The translations under genes were made by a program, and so were the position numbers. From Symbiodinium natans (Eukaryota > Sar > Dinophyceae > Suessiales > Symbiodiniaceae): a stretch of 64,000 nt of DNA. The stretch covers positions 200,501-264,500 of the forward strand of contig CAJNDS010002532.1 in assembly GCA_905221605.1 (NCBI GenBank), in the 5' to 3' direction. Below the pieces are notes generated by a model, which saw only the letters and a program-made list of their open reading frames with translations, had not been told where the DNA came from and did not search any database. Shown in pieces: positions 49,560 through 59,880 of this stretch (its first letter is position 1; every line of letters begins with the position of its first letter).

Positions 49560-52500
49560 AGCAAAGGAGAATCACGTCCCATTGAAAGATAGACGAGTTG
49601 TGTCTTTGTACGTTGCGAGGTGGGGGAGCTCTTTCACAAGAGGTAGGTAGAGGACTCTCTCATGTCCGGCAAAGAGATAGAGACGATCTTTCATGACCCG
49701 CTACGAGATAGAGGAGCCTCTTTCATGTAAAGGGTAGGAAACGGTAGAGCTGCGAGCTCGTCTACCCATTGACGGGAAATGAGCAAGACAGGACATTAGA
49801 GTGCTCTTGTAGCTTGTATGAGTGAATTCTTGTCATTGAAAAAGGGGAGCTCTTTCGCAAGCGGTAAAGTAGAGAACTCTCTCATTTGCTGGAAAGTCTT
49901 TCATGACCTATTGCGAGATAAAGAAGCTCTGCCACGTAGAAGGTAGCAAACGGTAGAGCTGAGACGCTGAGAGCTCCTCTACCTAGGGACCTAGTGACGG
50001 GGAACCAAAAGGATAGGATATGAGAGAGCTCTCCTGAAGGAGTTCTTCAATCTCTGATTAGGAGATGAATGAGCTCCTGTCTCTTCTCATACGTAATGAC
50101 AGACAGGAAATGAACGATGCCCTCGAGCTTTTAACGCATCAAGAAAAAGCTCCTCTATCCCCTACAAGAGTGGGAGAGAGGGAAGCCCTCTCTGACCTAT
50201 TAGGAGATAGAAGAGCTTGCTCATTGCAAAATATCAAGAGGAGGAGCTCTTGCAGAAGTCATGACCTGTTAGGAACCAGAGGAGATAGAAGAGCTTGCTC
50301 ATTGCAAAAGGGGAAGCGGAGGAGCTCTTGCAGAAGAGGCAAGGAGCTCCTTCACTTGCTACAAAGACACAGAGGAGCTTTCAGACGACGTATATTCAGA
50401 GATAGCGAAACTCGATCACGTAGAGATAGAGACTCTCTTAATAGAGACTAATGAGTTATGTCATGTCTCATTTATCGGACAGAGAATGGCCCAGGGCGAC
50501 CTTCAAAACTCTTCATTGATAGAGAAGCTATTTCGGAAAACAAACATGGTGGAGAACTCTCTCATTCCTGCAATGTGATACAGGAGGTCTCTCATGACCT
50601 CTTGTGAGATAGAGACCGGTTGCATCAGGGAAGTTTTCCCTGGAAACCCTTTGCTATTCCCTTACTTTGGTGCTGAAACCATCACGTTCTTGTTCCTTAA
50701 TGCCCCAGTAAACCCTTGGAGAAAGAGGTGTTTTCAAGATGTGGTGTGGTATCTCATGTAGGAATGTACAATGGTTAGACACTAGCGCTCTTGCTTTCAA
50801 GAAGCAGTCTTGCAAGTAATGGCTCTGGGTTATGTCACGGGTTGGTTACGGTAATAGGCAGACTACACAAATACACCCTCCATTAAATTCCCGTAGCCCT
50901 ATAAACCTTACACCCTGCACGCGAATCCTGAGCCCCCTAAGACTCCTATGCCCCCTACGATGAGATATAGTTCATGGGAGAGCTCTTATACCGTTTATGA
51001 ATGCATTCTTCTATCTTTGAGATGAAAGAGCTCCTCTATCTTCTCATAGGAAATGAAAGAGATCCTGCATATGAAAAGAAAAGACCCTTCGAGAAAAGTT
51101 AAAGAATGGTAACGAATCCATGTCATCAATCTTTTCATGCGTAATGAGAGCGCTCCACACTCTTAATGGAACATGAAAGAGCTCCTCCATTTCTTTGAAA
51201 TCAAAACCTTGCTTTCTCCCTGAGTGACAAAGATCTCTTGGAAATGAGAGATCTCTGCTACCACTTTCGAAAAAATGAGCTCCTATATCTCGGAGTCGGA
51301 AAGATAAAGATGTGAAAAGGAGCCCTCCCAAACCTACGAGGCGCCAGAGCACCCGCCCGCAGCTTTTCAAGCAGGAGAAAGGCTCTTTCGTAAGGGGCGG
51401 AGGAGCTCTGTCATTCCCTCAACCAGAGGGAGGGGAGCCCTCTCATGACCTATTCAAGAGAGAGGAGATAGAAGAGCTTGCTCATTGCTCTTTAGGATGC
51501 GGAGGAGCTTTTGCACAAGAGGCAAGGAGCTCTTCTACTTCTACAAACGCATAGAAGAGCGTTTAGATGACCTGTTACGAAATAGAATAAATGCTGTCTC
51601 ACGTAAGCGAGAGAGACTGATGAGTTATGCGACGCTCCATTTCAGGGATAGGCCTTCGAAACCTTCAATTAGGGTTGATCTCTCGCAAAAAGGTAAAAGA
51701 GCTATGTCATTTCCTACGAAGCGATAAGCAGCCTAGAGACAATCGGCTTCTCTCATGTTTGCTTCATGGATAGAGAAGCTTTTCTCAACCAAAACCAAAG
51801 AGACGGATCATGTCCCATTGAAAGATAGACGAGTTCTGTCTTTGTACGTTACGAGGTGGGGGAGCTCTTTCACAAGAGGTAGGTAGAGGACTCTCTCATG
51901 TCCGGCAAAGAGATAGAGACGATCTTTCATGACCCGCTACGAGATAGAGAGCCTCTTTCATGTAAAGGGTAAGATATAGAAGAGCTGTGAGCTCCTTTAC
52001 CTATCGACGGGAACTCTTATAGCTTTCATGAATGAGTTCTTGCCAGTGAACAAAGGGAGCTCTTTCACAAAGGGTAGATAGAGACCTCTCTCATTTCCTG
52101 TAAAAGAAAGAGGAGGTCTCTCACGACCTGATTATTGCGAGATAGAGAAGCTATGTCATATAAAGATAAGAAATGGTAGAGCTGAGGACTCCTCTGCCTA
52201 GTGACGGGAAATCAGTTAGATAGGACATGAGAGAACTCTCATACATTTCTTATGAATGAGTTCTTCAATCTCTGAATAGAAAATGAATGAGCTCCTGTGT
52301 CTTCGCATACGAAATGACAGTGTGGAAATGAGCTGTCTCATGACCTGTTAGGAAACAGAGGAGATAAAGAGCTTGCTCATTGCAAAAGAGGAAGCGGAGG
52401 GCTCTTGCAGAAGAGGCAAGGAGCTCCTTCACTTGCTGCAAAGATACAGAGGAGCTTTCAGATGACCTATTCAGAGATAGCGAAACTCGATCACGTAAAC

Positions 52501-54700
52501 GATAGAGATTGAAAAGTTATGTCATGCCCCATTTCAGGGATAGAGAATGGCCTTCCAGACTTTCATTTCGAATAAAGGAGAGATCTGTCACAGAAAGGTA
52601 GAAGAGCTATTCATTTCTTATTATATCACGGGTAGACAAGCTTTTTCTCAAATACAAACAAAAAACCTGGCTCATGCACCATTGAAAGATAGACGAGTTC
52701 TGTCACTCTCGATCACAAGGTGGAGGAGCTCTTTCACACGAGGTAGGTAGAGCACTCTCTCTTTTCTTGCAAAGAGATAGAGAAGATCTGTCATGACTCC
52801 ATGAACCGTTACGAGATAGAGAAGCCTCTTTCATGTAAAAGATAGGTCATGGTAGAGCTGAGAGCTCCTCTGCCTAGTGATGGCAAACGAGAAATAGGAA
52901 CCAAAGGAGATAGAAGAGGTTGCTCATTGCAAAATAGGAAGCGGAGGAGCTATTGCAGAAGAGGCAAGCAGCTCCTTCACTTGCTGCGCAGACACAAAGG
53001 AGCTTTCAGATGACCTGTTCAGAGATAGCGAAACTCTCTCACGTAAACGATAGAGACTGATGAGTTGTGTCCCCATTCAAGGGATAGAGAATGGCCTTCC
53101 AAACTTTCATTTCGGGTAAAGAAGAGATCTGTCGCAAAAAGGTAGAAGAGCTATGTCATTTCTTATGCATCGATAAACGGCTACTCGCATGATTTCTTCA
53201 TCGATAGAGAAGCAGCTATTTCTGAATAGAAATTCACAATGGAGCTGTCTCATGTCCCAGTGAAAGATAGACGAGTTGTGGCATTTGATTTTGAGGTGAA
53301 GGAGCTCTTTCACAAGAGGTAGGTAGAGGACTCTCTAATGTTCTGCAAAGAGATAGAGACAATCTTTCTTGACCCGCTACGAGATAGAGGAGCCTCTTCC
53401 ATGTAAAGGGTAGGATGTGGTAGAGCTGTGAGCTCCTCTACCTATCGACGGGAAATTAACAAGAAAGTACATTCGAGAGCTCTTACAGCTTCTATGAATG
53501 AGTTCTTGTGATTGAACAAAGGGAGCTCTTTCACAAAAGGTAGATAGAGACCTCTCTCATTTCCTGCAAAAGAAAGAGGAGGTCTCTCATGACCTATTGC
53601 GAGATAGAGAAGCTATGTCATAAAAAAGATACGAAATGGTAGAGCTGAGCGCTGGTGACGGCAAATGAACTAGGTAGGACATGAGAGAGCTCTTATACAT
53701 TGTATGAGAGATTTCTTATATCTATATCTCTTGTGAACGAGTTCTTCAATCTCTGACTAGGAGATGAATGAGCTCCTGTATCTTCTCATACGAAATGACA
53801 GAATGGATATAAATGATGTCCTCTAGCTGTTAACGCAACATGAAAAAACCTCCTCTATCCCCTAAAAGAGAAGGAGAGAGGGAAGCCCGCTCATGACCTA
53901 TTAGGAACCAGAGGAGATAAAAGAGCTTGCTCATTGCAAAATAGGAAGCGGAGGGCTCTTGCAGAAGAGGCAAGGAGCTCCTTCACTTGCTGCAAAGATA
54001 CAGAGGAGCTTTCAGATGACCTATTCAGAGATAGCGAAACTCTATCACGTAAACGATAGCGAGTGATGCGTTATGTCATGCCCCATTTGATGGACAGAGA
54101 ATGGCCCAGAGTGGCCTTCAAAACTCTTCATTGATAGAGAAGCTGCGAAGCTATTTCTGAAAATCGACATAGAAGAGAACTCTCTCATTTCCTGCAGCGT
54201 GAAAAAGGAGGTCTCTCATGACCTATTGCGAGATAGAGAAATTTCACGTAAGAGTTAGGTAATGGTAGAGCTGGGCACGCCTCTGCCTCTTGACGAGAAA
54301 TGAGCTCGTGTATACTTCATGAATGCGTTCTTCTATCTCTCAGATGAAAGAGCTCCTCGATCCTTCTTATAGGGCATGAAAGAAATCCTGTGTTCGAAAT
54401 GAAAAGACCCTTTGATAAGCAAAAGAAAAAGGGAAACGAATCGATGCCTTCTATCTTTTAGTGCAGAGCTTCTCACTTCTAATGCGACATGATAGAGCTC
54501 CTCTATTTTCTTGGAAATGAAACACCTTGCGTTCTCTCCTGAGTGAAAGATGTCTCTGTCGTGGAAATGAGATCTCCTCTATGTTTCTAAGAAATGAGAT
54601 AGCTCACCTCTACCTCGTAATCGGAAATGAGAGAGCCCTTCGCCCCTCTTCAGGCTATGAAACAACTTGTCTATCTCTTACTTCAAAGTGTGCTAGAGCT
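49560..54700. repeat. Long-unit repeat rich in GAGCTC and GAGATAGAG
   Basis: One block (cattgaaagatagacgagtt, gagctctttcacaagaggta, ctacgagatagaggagcctc) recurs at 49578, 51817, 52680 and 53258. A second (aggagatgaatgagctcctg onward) recurs at 50060, 52270 and 53760. A third (aaaagaccctt onward) recurs at 51080 and 54400. Copies are 75-90 percent similar by eye with indels. GAGCTC, itself palindromic, occurs dozens of times. The 128-codon frame 50065-50451 and others translate the repeat and are not called as genes. Confidence 0.85.
50653..50880. repeat. Long repeat copy B (pairs with 48250-48476)
   Basis: See copy A. It lies inside the GAGCTC repeat, so both satellite types carry this segment. 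Confidence 0.8.
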
Positions 54701-54744
54701 ACATGGCTGCACTTGCTGGCGCCGGTGCACACACAGACCAAACC

Positions 54745-54905
54745 TTCACTATTACTGTTACTACTACTAATACTATTACTAGTATTATTACTATTCCTAT
54801 TCCTATTACTATTACTAGTACTATTATTATTCCTATTACAATTACGGTCAGTATTATTATACTCATAATAATATTAAAATTATTATTATTATTATTATTG
54901 CACTA
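54745..54905. repeat. ATT/ACT trinucleotide tract
   Basis: Imperfect TTACTA and TTATTA units. Right border of the satellite block. Confidence 0.9.
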
Positions 54906-54949
54906 CTACTGAAAGAAGAACCAGCCGTGAAATAGACCCTAAAGGTCTC

Positions 54950-55090
54950 GGCCACATATATATATATATATATCTATGTATGTTTTTATTTTATTGTATG
55001 TTTGGGTTGTACCATATTATATTATACGATATAGTATTATAATATATTATGTCACAGTTATTATTTGTATATGATAATAGATTTTATTTT
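54950..55090. repeat. A+T-rich tract with (TA)n
   Basis: (TA)n at 54957-54972, followed by TATTATA words. Confidence 0.85.
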
Positions 55091-55204
55091 GATATTTTCA
55101 GGATTTGCTGCTGTGGTCCAATGACTTCTGAGATCCTGATCTGTCTTCTTCTTGCGCCAGCCTCTTCTGCAGCTTCGCTATGGCTGCCAGGTTCATGAGA
55201 ATCA

Positions 55205-55513
55205 TGAGAGAAGATGAGTTTTGTTCGAAGACGCGGCGTGTCTTTCCTTTACGGTCAGCTGTCACCATGTCGCGCAGGCTTGGCCCTTTTCGATGCGTTT
55301 CGTCCGTTTAGGTTTTTCAGACTAAAGCGTTCTGCCATGGTTGCTGCCGCCGTTGGAGGGCTCCCCGCGCGGGTTGAGCAGAGGCATGCCGCAGTGAGGG
55401 TTCCTCTCATGGCCAAGGTTTGTGCTACATGGCAGTTGGGGGGTTTGCCGCTGCCACAGACTACTCGGAATCCATGAGCGGGTGCAGGACTCGGCGCAGA
55501 TGTTGGACGCTGG
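55205..55513 (+). CDS. Exon candidates
   Basis: A 87-codon frame from 55214 contains RSAMVAAAVGGLPARVEQRH then VRVPLMAK before GTTTGT (exon about 55327-55417). 55460-55513 in another frame reads LLGIHERVQDSAQMLDA before GTTGTA. Unknown protein. Confidence 0.45.
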
Positions 55514-55519
55514 TTGTAG

Positions 55520-56190
55520 TAGCTGGCTCAGCTAGGAAAAACTTTCTCCGGATTCGATACCGCGGTACACTCAGATGTCGTTGGCATCATTGTAGCCCAG
55601 GTTAGTGCTGCCTTGGCCACACAGGCCTGGATGCACACATGCTGAGGCAGTTCCTGCCTAATTGCTGTAGTGGAAGGTTATCAGTGGAGATGGCCCATTT
55701 GCGCGCTCCCCAGCCTTTGTGGGGTCTTTACGTGCCATGTGGCAGTGTGCCGTGTTGAGGGTCAGAGCACTTGAAGCTCCGAATGCATTGGCCACAAGGC
55801 GTTGTGAGGGGCTCACCTCTTCACTGTGCCCCACGCCTCCTTGGATTCTGAGGTTGCCCCTCGAGAAGCTCGAGAAGCTGTGGAGCTAGAGCGACGGCAA
55901 GCCTTGTCCGAACCTCGAGGGAGGCAAGCTGCGGAACTTGGCGAGAATCCCGATGACCAAGGGCCGCAGCGGTAGCCGGTGGCGCTCTTACGTCGGATCC
56001 CGCTTGGGCAGGAGACGTGTTTGCCGAAGACTCAGCAAAGCGCAGTGCTTGCTTGAGGAAGACCATTGTCATGTGGCATAAAGTGGTATCTTGACCGAGC
56101 AGGCGAAAAGTCCAAAGAAAACAAATGATGCTTCCGTGAAGGTTGAAGAAAAGGTGCGGTCTTTCTGCGTTGTTGGAGCTGGAGCGATGG
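55520..56190. other. No firm gene
   Basis: Unique G+C-balanced sequence; an 83-codon minus frame (55821-56072) reads LRFAESSANTSPAQAGSD and may be chance. Confidence 0.35.
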
Positions 56191-56196
56191 CTCTTC

Positions 56197-56275
56197 CCTA
56201 AACCCTAAACCCTAAACCCTAAACCCTAAACCCTAAACCCTAAACCCTAAACCCTAAATCCTAAACCCTAAACCC
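56197..56275 (-). repeat. CCCTAAA array, 11 units
   Basis: Almost perfect. Confidence 0.95.
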
Positions 56276-56629
56276 TTTGGAGCAGGTTGACCAGTTCGGA
56301 CGTGGTCTTGTAGAAGTCGCGGCGGCCCCGGTCTCTTGCATCCTGTCCCGTGGGGGTTTCAGGCCAGCTTCCAGAACTCAAGCGCTGATATCCGATTTCA
56401 TAGCTAGGCTTCCATCACCCTAAACCCCAATTCCTCAACCCTGCACCCTAAACCCTTCCAGTGTTGCTTCCTGATCTGCTTGAGGCTCGTCCCACCGGGC
56501 TTAAGAAGAAGTTATACTCATTCGCAGGGGGCCCAGAAGCTTATGTCATCTTATGTCCATGCAGGGTTCACTGCCTTACTGTGACATGAAATCTGCGCCT
56601 GGCGATGCCCTGTTTGGATCTTTCCTTCA

Positions 56630-56880
56630 TGTTGTTCATCGCCCCTGCATTTGAGTGCCCCATGTCTTAAGGATGCCATGCGTATGGTCAACGGGATAGG
56701 GTTTGGTGTTCCGCACAACAACGTGTACCACGGCCTGAAGCTCCACTGGAAAGCGTTTGCCGTTTTCCCACGCGCCCTGGCAACCCCTTGTGCCTTGTGT
56801 GGCCAGTCTGAGGACCTTCCCTTACTCAAGGGCTGGCGGCTCAGCGAATGCCAGTGTGGCGTCGATGGTGCTTGCTGATG
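56630..56880 (+). CDS. Exon or ORF, Cys-containing
   Basis: Reads LKDAMRMVNGIGFGVPHNN, GLKLHWKAFAVFPRAL and CALCGQSEDLPLL to TGA; Cys pairs near the end (CALC, CQC) could bind zinc. Minus frame overlaps. Unknown family. Confidence 0.5.
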
Positions 56881-57045
56881 CGTGCTGGTGCGTCATGCAC
56901 GCTGTATCTTCTGCACCGGCCACTGAGGCAACATCTGGGGCGACCGCGGCAGCGACAACCCCAAAGAGCTTGGCGTCATCTTCATAGGCTTGGCGTGGGT
57001 GATGTGGGGAATGACCAGAAGCCCACTGTCAACCACCTCCCGCAG

Positions 57046-57601
57046 GAAAGTTTGGTAATGAGACTGAGAATGCAGTGCTGCAGACAACCGCCGGGCTCCT
57101 GGAATTTCCTGCCAACATCCAGCACCAGTGTGGCCGATGGCCTCCAGACACAAGTCAAGTGCCCCCTAAACCCTAAACCCTAAACCCTAAACCCTAAACC
57201 CTAAACCCTAAACCCTAAACCCTAAACCCTAAACCCTAAACCCTAAACCCTAAACCCTAAACCCTAAACCCTAAACCGGCTCTGGAGGTTATTGCAGGTC
57301 CCGCAGATCCGGAGTACATCCAGCCTCTCCACTGCAAGCAGACCTTGAGTTGCCGATTCCTCATCCGCAAACCTTCACGAAGCTTTTGATGTCAGGAGCA
57401 TTCGATCCAAGACCCTGGGCTGCGTTACTTATAGGGCAGTGATCTGCGCATGCTGGTCCCACATGTGATGGTACGGAACCTCTTGAGTCTCCAAGACTTA
57501 AAGACGTCGACTCCGTCTACACAGTCATACTCGACTGGGAGCAGGGAACTTGCAAGCCAGGAACTACATGGAGGGCTACGGCATCATTCGCTTCGGCCTC
57601 G
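57046..57601 (+). CDS. Three exons, unknown protein
   Basis: 57046 to about 57165 (after cctcccgcag) reads KFGNETENAVLQTTAGLLEF then PANIQHQCGRWPP and ends at a CCCTAAA array. 57298-57391 (after ttattgcag) reads PADPEYIQPLHCKQTLSCRF to TGA. 57545-57601 (after gagcag, before GTGTAA) reads NLQARNYMEGYGIIRFGL. Confidence 0.5.
57165..57276 (-). repeat. CCCTAAA array, 16 units, in an intron
   Basis: Fills most of the gap between exons 57046 and 57298. Confidence 0.95.
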
Positions 57602-57659
57602 GTGTAAGCGAGCCATCGCAGATTGGAACTGTGACCGAACACGCCGCCCATGTCTGGGT

Positions 57660-58180
57660 TTACCTTACAGTATACTTGTATACAAATATGATATACGTTC
57701 TTGTAACATGATTTTATTGTGTTTTGCTGTGTCTATATATTCTTACAGTATTATATCATGATATTATTTCAGTATGCAATTAATATATCATTATATTAGT
57801 ATGTTCTTATATTCTTCTGTGAGTATATTGCTATACTCGCATATTGTTATATTGTTATACTCATATCTTATCATGATAATATATCATTAGATTACTATAC
57901 TATCAGATCATTAAGGATTGTCTTTTTGATATTCCTATACGAGTATTATGTATTATGTGAGTATATTCGTATATTGCTATATTAGTACATTTCGACATTA
58001 TTTTATTGATATATGATTGCATGATCGTATTATTATAGTATTTTGTTACAATACTGACATAACAAGGTTGCATTATCATACGATTCTATGGTTATATCAG
58101 TATGTTTTATTAATACAAGATTATGTTTTTATACTGTTTTGTAAGCTTACTTTACTGTTGCATCATTGTATATGAGCCAG
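57660..58180. other. A+T-rich stretch
   Basis: TATTATA and ATATCAT words; no exon. A second A+T-rich stretch covers 58390-58580. Confidence 0.6.
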
Positions 58181-58632
58181 CATGTGTGCACTTGGGGGAC
58201 TCCACCTCAAGTAAATAGAACTCCAGGCGGTCCATATGCGTTTTTTGAGAACTCAGCTTTTTGAAGCCCTGAATCTCACCTGCTAGTCTCTTATCATATT
58301 ATTATACCTCTAAGCGGCGGTTGATCCAGCAAGACCAAACCCAGGCTTCACGCTGCCGGCATGACAGTGGTTCATGCGCAAGCAAAGATGACATATGATC
58401 ATTTTGCTATACTATTGTATTTCTATATTTTTTACAGTAATTTCATTCATATGTTATTGCATGACCGTATTATATCATTATATCACTATAGTGTTAGTAT
58501 TATTGTTTCTATAAAATTCTTGTCTATGATAGCATATTCATATATGAGTATTAGTATCTTACTATACTATTATGCGAGTATATTCCCTTCGCAACTCGTG
58601 TGCATGCCGATTGCCAGCTGTTGGGTCCTTAG

Positions 58633-58960
58633 GTGATGAGGAGACACCCGGGCAGATCGACCTGGAGTGGACGGATTTCGAGCGCAGGCGGAGGACCTAC
58701 TACAAGGCCATGGACATGAGACTCAAGAGTTTAGGGTTTAGGGTTTGGGGTTTAGGGTTTAGGGTTTAGAGTTTAGGGTTTAGGGTTTAGGGTACAGGAA
58801 AGCACCAAGTAACCGCCTCATACATCCATTGCAGGTCCACAGCTTCATGCGGGTGCTGCGTGACCTCAAGAGCAATGAGACGAAGAAGGACCTGAACTCC
58901 AGAGCAAACTTGGTGTCTGCCCTGCACCAGTAAGCCTGGCAGCACTTCCCATCTCCCCCA

Positions 58961-58999
<39 letters not shown>

Positions 59000-59344
59000 A
59001 AAAACGCAGAAAGCGTCGCCTTTGCAATAGCCAGTGGCTGTGAGGACGTGCTCCTCGTGTTCACCACCCCAGAACCGCAGCGACGGGCTTGGCTTGGCAG
59101 CGTTGCAAGTCCTTGGGAACCTTCAGAGCTTAGCTATGTTCGTTTTTATGTAGTCCGCCTTCCGCACATGCTGCTTTGACACGAAGTAGGGGTTAGATTG
59201 CTGTGATTGGTGAGTGTGTATAAGGTTCCTTGTTAATATTGGTGAGTGTATATACCGGGTGTCCTTTTGGGGGTAAGTCGGCTGCAGGTTGGAGAAGCTG
59301 CAAAGTCTCTGGCCTGTGATGCGAGACTCCTTGAAGCTGGGCCG
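58633..59344 (+). CDS. Three exons, possibly helicase N-terminus
   Basis: 58633 to about 58729 (after gtccttag) reads EETPGQIDLEWTDFERRRRT then YYKAMDMRLK and ends at a TTTAGGG array. 58835-58929 (after tccattgcag, before GTAAGC) reads VHSFMRVLRDLKSNETKKDL then NSRANLVSALH. 59288-59344 (after gctgcag, before GTGAAG) reads VGEAAKSLACDARLLEAGP. Position and strand fit the part of the helicase gene before its core; no direct homology seen. Confidence 0.6.
58729..58794 (+). repeat. TTTAGGG array filling an intron
   Basis: Nine units; starts at the end of exon 58633-58729 and covers two thirds of a 105-bp intron. Confidence 0.95.
58950..59004. repeat. Poly-C followed by poly-A
   Basis: About 35 C residues followed directly by 15 A residues, 20 bp after the GTAAGC donor of exon 58835-58929. 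Confidence 0.9.
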
Positions 59345-59367
59345 GTGAAGCCATCATCTGGTGTCAC

Positions 59368-59424
59368 CTTAGGGTTTAGGGTTTAGGGTTTAGGGTTTAG
59401 GGTTTAGAGTTTAGGGTTTAGGTT
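59368..59424 (+). repeat. TTTAGGG array
   Basis: About eight units. Confidence 0.95.
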
Positions 59425-59880
59425 TTATGGTGATTCTGCTGGGCCTTATAGATTCTAATGATCTTGGGCTAATGATTTCGAGCTTGCGTTTGCTTCCAAA
59501 GGATTGATGCGGGTTCTTGTGTATGTGAGCTGCCTGGTATCTGCTCAGCTGCCAGCGGGGCCTCACGTGCATTGCAATTTTCATATATGAATGCAGACAG
59601 GACCGCTGCCCCAAGCGCCGGATGCATCACAAGACCTTTCAGTGTATCCCGATCCAAGATTTACGACTTGCTGCTAAGGCTCCGGTTCTGCGCTGCATAC
59701 AGTGTTTCAGCACGGGTGCGAACTCTGTTTCGTTCTAGCTTTCGGTCGTTCATCTTGAAGCTCCTCTTTGTGTGGCCCGTTCTGGAAAAAACGGATCGGG
59801 TATGTCACTGCTCATGTGGTGCTGAGGAAAATCCCTTCAGGAGCAGACAAAGGGTGCAAACACGGTGCCATCGTGCGCAG

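Noticed and set aside
50065-50451. 128-codon ORF as a gene
   Set aside because: It lies in the GAGCTC long-unit repeat; sister copies at 52270 and 53760 carry stops and indels, with no sign of codon conservation.
59590-59640. Helicase motif Ia in CPKRRM
   Set aside because: Not TQPRR-like enough and no motif I nearby; may be chance.
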